From: Didymodactylos carnosus | Taxonomy: Eukaryota; Rotifera; Eurotatoria; Philodinida; Philodinidae | Assembly (NCBI GenBank): GCA_905250885.1 | Contig: CAJNOQ010002797.1 | Span: 1-22,631, forward strand | Direction: 5' to 3' | Length of the DNA stretch: 22,631 nt | Shown: positions 10,196 through 18,979 of the stretch, piece after piece | Position numbering within the stretch: position 1 is the stretch's first letter | How the letters are laid out: every line of letters begins with the position of its first letter | The notes under the pieces: generated by a model | What the model was told of the DNA's origin: nothing | Database searches by the model: none | The model's input: only the letters and a program-made list of their open reading frames with translations | Position numbers and translations under genes: made by a program

Positions 10196-10468
10196 CACCT
10201 CTACACTATACAGGATATCCTGTGAAGATTAATTATCTAAAAGGAAAAACAATGGAGTTATCCTGGCCTATTTTAGGATGTTCTCTTGTTTTAGGAAAAC
10301 ACTATACTCATTTAAGAAGCAAAGTTCAATAACACAATTCAATAACTATTAGCAAAAGGTCACTCGCCTGTAATGCGCTACCCTCCGCCAAACAGACAGG
10401 TAAATAAAAAGACATACACTTAAGAATAAAACAAAAGAGTAAAACTTTATCGGGTCGGATCGGGTTCG

Positions 10469-11060
10469 TGAGGGAACCGATTTAACTGTCAAATCGTTTT
10501 TTCAATGAGACCTAGTGGATTATAGGTTTTTGACTATGTTGATTCCGAATATGACCATGGCAGTTGGCTACAGGTCCCTGACGATGCGTTTTTTTGCAAA
10601 ACCAGTTTTTCAGAAACGCTAAAAGAATAACTCAACTTTTCTTAATGAAACATAATTGTTGCCCGCACATTTCTGATTAAAATAAGGCGTCTTCCAGCTC
10701 CACACGACCTTTCTTTGCAAAGTTATAGAATTTACAAGAAAAGCCCTAAATGTTCATTGTTAGCTCAAAGCTACAGAAATAAGAAAAAAACTAATTCAGG
10801 GCTTTTCTTGTAAATTCTATAACTTTGCAAAGGAAGTTCGAGTAGGGCTAGGAGATGTCTCATCTTAAGCCGAAATTTGCGGGCTACAATTACGACTCAT
10901 TAAGAAAAGTTTGGTTATTTTTTTAGCGTTTCTGAAAAGCTGTTTTTTCAGAAAACAGAAGGGTAGCTGGCATAGTAATATTCGGAATCCGCATAGTCGA
11001 TAACCTATAATCCGCTAGGTCTCATTGAAAAAACGATTTGACAGTTAAATCAGTTCCCTC
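10469..11060. repeat. Foldback element in OPT intron 1
   Basis: Arms of about 280 bp (10469-10747 and 10798-11060) are reverse complements at perhaps 75-80% identity, with well-kept blocks such as GATTTAACTGTCAAATCG, TTTTCAATGAGACCTAG and TTGCAAAGTTATAG. The loop is about 50 bp. TCGGG-rich sequence flanks both sides (10450-10468 and 11061-11097). No coding frame is present. The lower arm identity shows it is much older than the 918-1904 palindrome. Confidence 0.85.
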
Positions 11061-11187
11061 GTCGGGTCAGCATTTTGACAGTCGGGTTCGGGTTACGTTT
11101 TCTTAACCCTTGTAGGTCTCTAGCTGACACTATAAACTCGTATGCAAATGATTCAGTAATGCCAGGGAAATATTCGTTTCTTTTTAC

Positions 11188-11697
11188 CTGCCATTCCATA
11201 ACCCATCACTTGAGACGATAGTGCGAGAAGAATTCCCCAAGCAAAATATGTTTTTGACAATAGTAAGCTTGCTTAACAATAATTATATTATTAGCTGCTA
11301 CTATTGTACTGGCTATATAAACCATAATATAAATAATAGCATGCTCTTTGATCGTGAATGGACATGGATTGAGCGAAACTTTCCATTCTAAGATATTAAA
11401 ACTTCTTTTCGGTAAACACCATGCCAATAGTTTACCGATGGGATATGCCAAGAGTAAAAGTACATATAGTGGTACCGAATAGGACTTTTCTTTAAAATAT
11501 AAATATTGATTAAGTGATGATACGAGTCCGGCGTACAAAATACCAATTAAACAACTACGAAATGTTATAGTAACCATATCATAATTGTCCTTGTTCGATA
11601 CTATACCGGCTATTTCTTCATAAGATGATTGTTCAAAATGAGTATAATTATTTAACTCGTCTCCAAAGATGTCAGGCGTGTGATTGTGTATGATATA
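11188..11697 (-). CDS. OPT exon 1 (N-terminal region, frameshifted)
   Basis: The frame is open from 11697 and reads through the family's cytosolic N-terminal motif and the first membrane segments. The first ATG is at 11577, but the conserved YEEI...VSNKD motif lies upstream of it, so translation must begin earlier or in an upstream exon; ACATCTTTGGAG near 11662 could be an acceptor. After YYCQK the frame is wrong. Shifting by one base at the five-T run 11251-11255 (plus strand) restores FAWGILLALSSQ and GYGMAG, the expected family sequence. The exon ends at 11188 before GTAAAAAG, leaving a single base of the next codon. Confidence 0.8.
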
Positions 11698-11810
11698 AGA
11701 TTATTAGGTGGTATTCGGTTCTTCTCATTCTGTTGATCGTCGCACTGATGGTTCTGGTGATGATCAGCGGGCTCTGTGTCGAATGAGTCGTTGAAAGAGA
11801 TTTGCTCCGT
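11655..11810 (-). other. Open frame that may hold the displaced OPT N-terminus
   Basis: A 52-codon frame upstream of exon 1, in a different phase, encodes an acidic, Asn/Gln/His-rich peptide (for example ISFNDSFDTEPADHHQN) typical of a disordered cytosolic tail. It overlaps the start of exon 1. It could be an upstream exon, a further frameshift, or chance. It has no in-frame ATG; an ATG in another frame sits at about 11812-11814. Confidence 0.25.
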
Positions 11811-12185
11811 TCATTAAATAAGTGTATATGATATTCAAAAATGACAAAATAATTTGTAAGTTACTATAATCCATTTCGAAGCGGAATAGAGTCGGATGTT
11901 TTTCGAGTGACTCTGTAACCAACGGCGATACAGAGATGCGGAAAGGCAGATTTCAAAACGGCTATTGACGTTTTATTCAAATTTCACTCAAATTTTTAAT
12001 AAAAAGTCAAAAAAACGTTTCTACTCTGTTTCTGTCTTTATAATCCAAAGCAGCAGTGCACGGACGGAGAAAATTATTTAAAACTCGAAATTTTCGATTT
12101 TTCTTAAAAGTAAATGAAGTTAAAAACCAGAATCGCGTCAAAAAATCCGACAAGGTTTTCTATCCGGAGATAGATAGATAGATTT
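11811..12185. other. Gene-free stretch upstream of the OPT gene
   Basis: AT-rich sequence ending in a short TAGA repeat (about 12170-12181). It should include the OPT promoter; I see no clear core-promoter element. Confidence 0.4.
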
Positions 12186-12271
12186 CGGTCTCTACTTAGA
12201 GAACGTTTCAAAACATATTCTGGTCGATCGGTCGCTCTTCCTCTATTATTCCCCTATTATAGAGCATTTCA
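12186..12271. repeat. Short repeat copy, inverted relative of 19683-19829
   Basis: It shares GAACGTTTCAAAA(C/T)ATATTC, GGTCGATCGGTCGC / GGTCACTCGGTCGC, CTTCCT and TATTATAGAGCATTTC with the reverse complement of 19683-19829, in the same order. The 19.7-kb copy is longer, with an internal extra unit. Confidence 0.7.
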
Positions 12272-12911
12272 TTGTAAATTAAGGTAAAAAACTTACTTGA
12301 ATTTTGAATTTCCTTAACCTTAGTTTTGCATAAATTAGTTCTACCTTGTACAGTGGACAATCAAGCGGACATTTGGTGAAAAAGTGAAAATCGACTTTTT
12401 GGCGGTTCATTTCAAGACATGCTCTCCGATGGCATAAAATATTTTATTACGAAGTTTTCGTTGCGTCAGAAAATAGCTAATCAAAGATTAGCCCGAAAAT
12501 AGTAGTATCGACAAGAAAGTAAAATTTCATAACAGTCATTGAACTTATAACGGAAAACGACGTATACTCTATACATATATGATGTCAACTACAGGTTCGC
12601 AAAAAATAATTTTTAGTTTGCATTTATAATAGCTGAGAAAATAAAGGAAAGTTTTTTCTCAAGTGATTTTCCGAACAGCTACATTTAGCAAAGTCAACAC
12701 ACACAGGTTAGCGCAGCTCCAACGTCCAGACTTTCACAGAATGTCCATCTAGATGTCCTCTTACGTATTTACCATTTTTCTTGGTTCAGACACATTTTTT
12801 TCAACAAAAACGAGATATTTGGAATTAGCGCATTGATTTGAATAGAATAATGTGTCACTTGTACGTTTTTATGCGCAAAAATAGTTCGATTTAATGAAAT
12901 GACAGATTTGC
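12272..12911. other. Gene-free stretch
   Basis: AT-rich, with no supported coding frame, RNA gene or repeat. Confidence 0.5.
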
Positions 12912-13200
12912 GACTTTTTTGACTAGGCATTAGGATTCTTGATTTAGAAGTAGTTTGAAAGCCTACGAATATTAGTTTCAGAGATTTTCATATGCGCCCT
13001 TTCCAATGGTGTGATTTAAAAACTTCGAAAACACTTTTAGTCCGGTTTCCTAGCGACCGGATCTAAGAAGATCGTAATAAAAACATCTTTAAAATTGTAA
13101 AGTACATCATTGGAAAGAGCGCATACGTGAACCTATGAAAATAGCGTTTAGAGGCTTTCATATTATTTTTATGGCACATATCCACGTGCCTAGTCAAAAT
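12912..13200. repeat. Inverted-repeat element
   Basis: Arms of about 115 bp at 12912-13030 and 13080-13200 share TTTTTGACTAGGCA, TTTGAAAGCCT, TATGCGC(C/T)CTTTCCAATG and neighbouring sequence in opposite orientation, around a spacer of about 50 bp. Non-coding and moderately diverged. Confidence 0.75.
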
Positions 13201-13247
13201 TGTCGACTGTGCGTTAACTCTAAACATGATAGAGACCAGAGGTGGGC

Positions 13248-13359
13248 GATGGACGAGGATATTCACCGGGCGGGGCTCGCGCGGAAGAATTTTTGAGAAC
13301 TTGACGAGGGACGGGGCGATGACGAGGCAAGAACTGCAAGAGGCGAAGCTCTTGGGAGA
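13248..13359 (+). repeat. GC-rich subterminal block, copy 1
   Basis: About 112 bp, GC-rich against AT-rich surroundings. Shared with copy 2 in the same orientation: GATGGACGAGG, GGCGGGG, GAAGAATTTTTGA, GAGGGACGGGGCGA, GAACTGCA and GAGGCGAAGC. Confidence 0.8.
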
Positions 13360-13879
13360 CATTTTGTATTTCTTAGCGAACGACGAAATGGAAACGCTGG
13401 ATGGAGTTCTTTTCAGTTCACTTGAAAAATATGTCTGTTTAGTAGAGGACATCTACCTTGCACACTGCAGTTTCCTCAGGTGGAAGTTAAAGCTCTAACC
13501 GTAATAGTTGTATATTGTAAAGGCTATTTATATCCTATTTTGTTTGTTATTCTGTCTTCGTATTGCGTACTCTGTATATAAGACATCCTAGTTATTTGAT
13601 TTTCTCTTTTACGGATTTTCTTTCTCTCTCATTTTATTCTTTGACCTACTCCTCCTTGTTAAATTGTTAATAGAACAATCTACTCAGTTTATCTATTTTC
13701 TCTTTCTATTTCTCTTTTGTTTTCTACTGTAGTTCTAATGTTCTTTCGTTTTCTTGCGCATATGGATATCTAGGATTGGTTATAGACAATTTGTTATTTT
13801 TAACATCTTAATGTTTAGTGCGCCGGACTCAGAAGGATCGATGAAGAAGTGCCAGCGAAAACCTTTGTCAATACTTGAC

Positions 13880-13998
13880 GATGGACGAGGCGGTGGCGGG
13901 ACAGAAAGCTTACGGGGCGGGGAAGAATTTTTGAAAACTTGCCGAGGGACGGGGCGAAGACGCAGCGAGAACTGCACGAGGCGAAGCCCGCGGGAAAG
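13880..13998 (+). repeat. GC-rich subterminal block, copy 2
   Basis: A direct repeat of the block at 13248-13359, with a few short indels. Because it also begins with the terminal-repeat-like GATGGACG, the element looks like a partial tandem duplication rather than a simple MITE. Confidence 0.8.
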
Positions 13999-14032
13999 CT
14001 AAAAACAGTCCATCGCCACCCCTGATAGAGAT

Positions 14033-14126
14033 CGCTTTCTGTTTACAGAATAAAATAAGAAATCGAACAAACTGTAAGTCGAATGTTCATCTTTATATGG
14101 ACAAGGAAGAAGGTGCTCACTATAAA
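14033..14126. repeat. Right half of the repeat split by the hAT element
   Basis: It continues 13211-13228 across the hAT insertion and matches the reverse complement of 19435-19626 (TTTACAGAATAAAATAAGAA, GATGAACATT, CCTTGTCCATATAAA, GCTCACTATAAA). The 19.5-kb copy carries roughly 60-80 bp of extra internal AT-rich sequence. Confidence 0.8.
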
Positions 14127-14689
14127 TATATTTTGTATTCTGCCAAATTTGCGAGTTAATACCATATTACTTAGGTCATACCAAAAGTACTGGCATTTGC
14201 AAATAAAATGCCACAGAATAGAGTTAATCAAGATTTTACGTCAGCAAATATTTGAGCTAGTAGTCATGACTACACATAATCGATTTATTTCAAGGCATTT
14301 GTTAGCGAGTTTTTTCGAATTAAAAGATTCATCATCTTGATTACGTCACTCAGTGCCATGATTAGGGGTTGTTTGATTGATTAACTTTATGAATTAGATA
14401 AAGCACTTGGAAACTACATAGTACTGGACCCGTGGAATAGGGTGGGTGTAAACTGAATATGACACATTCTGGTTCGAGATAGTGAAAACATTTTTATGAG
14501 TAAGGGGATTGACACAATAGAAGACCTCCCGGCGATAGAAGACCCTCTCTGTTACAAGACCCCTCTTGAACTCATAACCAAAAACCACGTTAGAAGACCC
14601 CCTTCTTTTATCGATTTTTTTATCTAAAATATGTTGATTTTGGGATTTAGTCAAACATTAATCTTTGCGTTCGTCTTTTTCCTCAGCTG
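14127..14689. other. Gene-free stretch with AGAAGACC motifs
   Basis: No supported gene. The word AGAAGACC or ACAAGACC occurs four times between 14518 and 14608, in the same direction at uneven spacing. Confidence 0.4.
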
Positions 14690-14910
14690 TTCTCAGGTCG
14701 AATTTTCCAGATCAGATTCTTTTAATTCCGATGATCGGACGCCCGACGAATCCGGAGATCGGAATCTGCTCAAATCCTTTGCGTTCCGATCTTTTTTTCG
14801 TGGAGGAACTGATCCGATAATTTATCATGTCCGAATTCCGACATGTTCCAATGTTGGATCCGGTAGGTTCCGTCAGGATCCTGACGCCGGAATGGACGAT
14901 CTGGGTTAGA
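14690..14910. repeat. GC-richer degenerate repeat of TTCCGAT/ATCCGGA words
   Basis: The region is packed with TTCCGA, GATCGGA and ATCCGGA words in both orientations and includes a perfect 16-bp palindrome, CGTCAGGATCCTGACG (14871-14886). Its composition departs clearly from the surroundings. It is probably a degraded mobile or satellite-like element. Confidence 0.5.
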
Positions 14911-15752
14911 GTGACTATACAGCTGCTACACAAAAGAAGTGTGTGCGTACACAGCTTTGTACACAGTGCGAACTCTCGATCAAGCGAAAACGCTCAAAAT
15001 CGGTTTCTTTTAGGGACGCTTTAGAAGATCCCTTCAAAGTTACGAGCGCTAGGACGCGATATAAGATCCGGGTCCTCTATTATGTCCATCCTTTTATATT
15101 GTCGGACGTTGTCATTATGAACTTTGATGTAATAGTACTATTTGATAATCTTTGCCTTCCCGTTTCGTTGACAAGTAGTTTTAGGAAATTATTGATATAA
15201 TATTGATGATTAACAGCCTGCCCTCTTTGCATATTTGTCTATTTTCTAAAATTATTCGACTAGTTGTTTGAAGAAAAGGCGCGAAACAATGTTTTGAACT
15301 CAATTTGCTGCGTCAAACTATAGCAGGTACAGGTTCTTCGCTTATAGTCCTTCTGCTTCGAGGAAATTTAGTGCATTTTTGCGTCACAAATCGAGTACTT
15401 ATCACCTACTAGCGGAAGTACCCGATGTCGGTCTAGATAATTTGATAGTACATGTTTGACATATGAGAAGACGACATCGCTATGGTCTTCTATGGATTAC
15501 CGATCGGGGATATCGCACAATACGCTTGGAGCTTTTCCTTCTCAACTTTTAGTATTTGGTATTTGAGATTTTTATAAATCTTTCATTTTCATATTTCAGA
15601 TTTTCATATATCTTTTTTATTTTCAATTTTCTTTATAACACTACTTTTATTTAAGAGAAACTGTCCAATGAAAAAGAATTTTTATTGCAAAGTTGCTTGA
15701 TATACAATGTTGCTGGTTTTTGCATCAGGAGCAAAAATATATAAATTTTTTC
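14911..15752. other. Gene-free stretch
   Basis: No supported feature apart from the possible downstream continuation of the helicase frame (to 15651), which no longer resembles the family. Confidence 0.4.
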
Positions 15753-16001
15753 CAACGTAGCAGCAATCCCCGAAGACGCCACTGCAATTGCAATTTTTGA
15801 TTGCTGTCGAATTTTAGCCAGAAGTAAGTTAATGACAAATGTCTTTCCTGTTCCACCTGGTGCATCGAGGAAAATTATTCCATCAGCTTTCCTATTGGTT
15901 CGGTCTAATATGGCATTGTAAGCAGCTCTCTGGCCTGTCACCAGTAACGGTTCATTCGCTAACACATATTGATCCCTCTGAGCATTTCTCTGCTCAATCG
16001 A
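15753..16001 (-). pseudogene. PIF1-like helicase fragment, probably from a Helitron
   Basis: About 83 codons match the N-terminus of the PIF1/RecD-like helicase domain. GQRAAYNAILD precedes the Walker A strand-loop FLDAPGGTGKT, followed by FVINLLLAKIR and then AIAVASSGIAATL (motif Ia). In Helitron Rep-helicase proteins this is followed by a GG(R/K)TAHS motif, which is missing; after ATL the frame runs into unrelated sequence. A TGA closes the upstream side. It is therefore an internal scrap of a helicase of several hundred residues and cannot be functional. Host PIF1 is less likely, because the FLDAPGGTGKT...VASSGIAA wording is characteristic of Helitron-type proteins. Confidence 0.75.
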
Positions 16002-16987
16002 TCACCTAGATTTCTTTGAGGAATGGATCAGTAAAGTCAGAGTACTGAGAAAAGAAAATAGATAATTTAGTTTCCCCCTTTAGTTTCCCTTTTAGTTTCT
16101 GAACTATTCGGCTCTCAATAGAGGTGATTAAAAAAAGTTGGACATTAGTTCTGTCCTGGCGCCGTGGTCTAGTGTATCCTGAGGAAAGCAAGTAAAAGAA
16201 GCCCTCTTACGGTAGATCGTGAATAAATGCTCTGAATAAAGCTCTTGGATATTAATCTGCTCAAAAAGTGTTAATCATAATGGAAAAATTAGTCTTTATT
16301 TTTTATAACTGAACATCATGCACTTGTACAAGTCTAAAACTACTTTTACGAATTTTTTGAACATACATAACGCCAAGGTTAAACCTCGATGTATGTCTAA
16401 ATAGCTAATCATACTGTTAATATGACCTATCTACACATATGATACCTCACACTCGTATTTAAGATAGTCCTTGACCTTTGTGAATATCCAAAGCATCTTG
16501 GAAACATTTTATATCATAAGGAAAAGGAAGTGTAAAATTGGATCAGATTCCGAATAATAATGTCTTTTTACTCTCATAAATTTTCGAATTAAGAAAATAA
16601 TCGCTCTTCGATTGCACTCTGATTTCATTATTGTCATCCTTCTCTATTTATTTGCTTTCTTCAGCGTTTGTTTTCTTTAAACTTATCTGATTTTTATATC
16701 CCAATATCTTCAACGTATAGAAAGAATGTCGTATTATTGTTTTTATAAATCTCACGTCTGTCAAAGCTTGATCTGTTTCGTTGAAAACCGTTTTGGTTGC
16801 TTAATGCATGTCCTTTCGCCTAAAACGAAAGCCGAAAATCATGATAGTCGAAGGCAGGTCAGCTGATCGCGAAATAAAAAATAAAAATTTACATTTTGAA
16901 ACGATAATCACCACTATTGAGAGCCAAATATTTTAGAAACTACAGGGGATCCTTTTCGAGAAAATAGATCAGTATCGTAAAAAAAAA
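16002..16987. other. Gene-free stretch
   Basis: No supported gene. A purine-rich CTAAA/GGGAAAC run near 16068-16100 is locally repetitive. No LINE endonuclease domain is recognisable upstream of the reverse transcriptase. Confidence 0.45.
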
Positions 16988-18317
16988 CGTTCGTATCATT
17001 TCTATTCTGCTGCAGCATATTATTAAATTATCCATTGAACTAGGAGAATTTCCTAATAAATCGAAGGTTGCTACAGTCAATCCGACTTATAAATAGAGGT
17101 CCTAAAAATATTGTGTCTAGTTATAGATCAATATCTCTTCTTCGTATCGCTATTAAAGTACTTGAGAGATTCGTTGATAAGCAACTTTCAAACCATCTTA
17201 ATTCAAACAATTCTTTTTCAAATAACCAGTTTGGCTTTAGTCCCAAGACATCAACCGCCGATGCACTTCTTTACTTATTAAATAAATTAACAAAGAATTT
17301 AAATACACAACCACCAGTTGATACCATCCTGGTCGCATTTGATTTAGAGAAAGCCCTCGATAAGGTCGCGTTTCAGATTATTCCATCGCGTTTATTGATG
17401 TTAGGTCTGTCATCGGATATGTCAAAGTGGTTTTACTAGTCATTTGACTAACTGCTTCCAGCATGGACGTGTTGATAGTGCTTTATCTACGCCTATACCC
17501 GCGCTCTCCGGGATAGTACAAGGTTCAGTTCTTGGCGCGTTACTTTTCCTTATTTTCATAAATGAACTACCAACGATTACTAGCAGACAGCATACTTTTC
17601 GCTGATGACTGTACACTCTATAGTCCAATGGCCTCATCTGATATACCAACTTTACGTCAAGAGAGTATTGAGAAAATATGTAACTGGTGTATGTCAAATT
17701 TGATGTCTTTAAACGCAAATAAATGTGCCTGGACGTTTATCTCTAATATACCAAGTAGAGCCAATAATTTACAGTCCACCTTGAGTGATGATACACCATA
17801 ACACGCGAATCTTCCTTTATGCTTTTAGGCCTTAAAGTCAGTTCTAATTTGAGACGTCATGAACATATTGAGGATGTTGTACTAAATTGTAGAAAGCAAC
17901 TAGGTGCTATGTATAGACAATTTAAAGATGCACCCTCTTCAATTCGTCTACAAATTTATAAAACCTACATATTAGCTAAATTAGATTACGGCTGTGCTTA
18001 TCCCATTTGTGTGCACTGAAACTGTTTTACAATCTGTTTTGTATTGGAAAGCTCGCGACTCAAATTCTCTCCCCAACACTGTAGTTATCTCGTCAGCAAT
18101 AAAATGTTTCAAAACCAAACTGAAGCAGTACTTACAGCTGTAAAAGAGAAAAAATAGGATAAAAAGGTGGCAATTTTTTATAAGTGTTTACACCTTTTTT
18201 GCTTTCCGGACAACATTTTTATGTGTAGGTCAGGCTTTTGTATTGTAAAAATAGGGTGTTTCCTCTTTTCTGTACAAAACTGCTGTTGTCGAAATAAAAA
18301 TCAATCAGTCAATCAAA
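16988..18317 (+). mobile_element. 5'-truncated, decayed non-LTR retrotransposon (LINE)
   Basis: The reverse transcriptase is recognisable across six pieces in shifting frames. 16988-17096: LGEFPNKSKVATVNPTYK, then TAG. 17095-17439: SSYRSISLL, QFGFSPKTSTADAL and AFDLEKALDKV (catalytic box A, Asp kept). 17440-17605: GIVQGSVLGALLFLIFINELP. 17574-17801: SILFADDCTLYS (the catalytic xADD box, as FADD). 17819-18019: LLGLKVSSNLRRHEHI, then RKQLGAMYRQF and KLDYGCA. 18030-18143: NSLPNTVV and FKTKLKQYLQL, then TAA, the usual C-terminal end. A piece between the last two segments is deleted. No endonuclease is seen. The order and motifs fit the CR1/Jockey-type LINE group; the exact clade is uncertain. Confidence 0.85.
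18293..18317 (+). terminator. LINE 3' end with AATAAA and an AATC-type tail
   Basis: AATAAA (18293-18298) is followed directly by TCAATCAGTCAATCAAA. Short tandem tails of this kind are common at the 3' ends of non-poly(A) LINEs and mark the likely end of the element. Confidence 0.6.
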
Positions 18318-18414
18318 TTAGTATAGCACTTGTGTACTTCAAGATAGTATAAAAAGTGAAAAAGGATCTTCTCTAATTAATATGATTTTAACTCGCGAAG
18401 TTAGCACAAAACGA

Positions 18415-18917
18415 AATACATTCATGGGCGTAGCGACCGCGGGAGGGGATTCCCATCCTGCTTTTAAAAATGTTTGCTTTTTCCGCAGCAAAATATGATA
18501 AATCTTCTTTTCCTGCGTAGCAACCAGTGTTTCCGATAGTAGTTTGGTGGGGGCTGGCAAGCCTGCTGAGTAACCACAGTTTTTTTATCGAGTAACACAT
18601 TTTTTGACTAAAACTTTTTTCTGAGTGACTGAGTTACTCAGTTACTCAGATGCATAAGAGCGAGTTTCTCAGCAAATAAATGAGTGCTCAGAAGCAAGAG
18701 AACATCACTTACTCAGGTGCATAAAGGGCAGTTTCTCTACTTAAATTTCTTAAAACATTTCTGAGTAAGTCAAAATTTTTTGAGAAACTGTATCCAAACG
18801 AGGATACAGATCGATAACGATGGTAGCAGCAGTATAAAAACAACGTTATTTAACAGAAAAATTTTTTAAGTCACCCCTTCCCTGCTTTTGAGCTCTCGCT
18901 ACGCCCCTGAATATATT
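18415..18917. mobile_element. hAT-type MITE with 8-bp target-site duplication
   Basis: The element proper is 18423-18909 (487 bp). Left end CATGGGCGTAGCGA and right end TCGCTACGCCCCTG are inverted repeats; CAGGGGCGTAGC-type ends are typical of hAT elements. Flanks AATACATT (18415-18422) and AATATATT (18910-18917) match at seven of eight bases. The interior is AT-rich and non-coding and contains CTGAGT-rich direct repeats. It lies about 100 bp after the LINE tail. Confidence 0.85.
18642..18740 (+). repeat. CTGAGT/ACTCAG-rich direct repeat inside the MITE
   Basis: TTACTCAGATGCATAAGAGCGAGTTTCTC (18642-18670) recurs, diverged, as TTACTCAGGTGCATAAAGGGCAGTTTCTC (18709-18737), with further ACTCAG words around. 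Confidence 0.6.
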
Positions 18918-18953
18918 CCCTTGACTGAAAGTCTAGGGTCATATGAAATAAAT

Positions 18954-18977
18954 GTCGGCGTCGGCGTCGGCGTCCGC
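18954..18977 (+). repeat. GTCGGC hexanucleotide microsatellite
   Basis: About four units of GTCGGC, the last degenerate (GTCCGC), immediately before the minisatellite. Confidence 0.8.
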
Positions 18978-18979
18978 AT

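Larger units (their letters stand above)
8869..11187 (-). other. OPT intron 1 (2319 bp), enlarged by repeats
   Basis: Donor GTAAAAAG at 11187 and acceptor GATTTTAG at 8869. The split codon G|GT joins GYGMA to GVLSRFLV in phase, exactly as the protein family requires. It contains two foldback elements (about 9947-10195 and 10469-11060), a perfect hairpin (9063-9087) and otherwise featureless AT-rich sequence. Confidence 0.8.
6244..11697 (-). pseudogene. Oligopeptide transporter (OPT family, PT clade), four exons, two coding lesions
   Basis: OPT proteins are proton-coupled carriers with about 16 membrane segments that import small peptides and related compounds. Four exons join in phase through GT-AG introns (2319, 58 and 894 bp) and span almost the whole family length (about 690 codons). 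Family landmarks in order: YEEIAGIVSNKD, then TFRSCLIG, AYPIGKL, NPCPFTIKEH, SSQVMGYGMAG, MIWPSNL, FYYWLPGY, GSLVFDW, VHTVLYHGKDI, LPVGIVEAIT, FGHFMKISSR, LPIPFWL, VHIPIIF, and near the C-terminus PNWWG and DGCSLS. Two usual signatures are altered (NPG to NPC, KIPPR to KISSR). One base appears missing in exon 1 (11251-11255), and exon 2 has an in-frame TGA (7877-7879). The true start codon is unresolved. Either the gene is dying or the assembly has errors. OPT is not a normal animal family, so horizontal transfer is plausible if the host is an animal. Confidence 0.85.
13229..14032. mobile_element. Non-autonomous hAT-type element with 8-bp target-site duplication
   Basis: The element proper is 13237-14024 (788 bp). 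It starts CAGAGGTGGGCGATGGAC and ends with the inverted copy GTCCATCGCCACCCCTG. CAGRGG-type ends and 8-bp duplications are typical of the hAT superfamily. The flanks ATAGAGAC (13229-13236) and ATAGAGAT (14025-14032) match at seven of eight bases. It encodes no transposase; a GC-rich frame across its left end is not a gene. It was inserted into a repeat whose unoccupied relative lies inverted at 19435-19626. Confidence 0.85.

Noticed and set aside
13226..13498. GC-rich 90-codon frame
   Set aside because: It spans the flank, terminal repeat and GC-rich block of the hAT element; its composition comes from the repeat.
13754..14002. 82-codon Arg/Gly-rich frame
   Set aside because: It is the second copy of the hAT GC-rich block running into AT-rich sequence; no protein signal.
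16006..16191. Minus-strand frame with a KLKGKLKGETKL segment
   Set aside because: The Lys-rich piece is a local purine repeat and no family is recognisable; not a continuation of the helicase.
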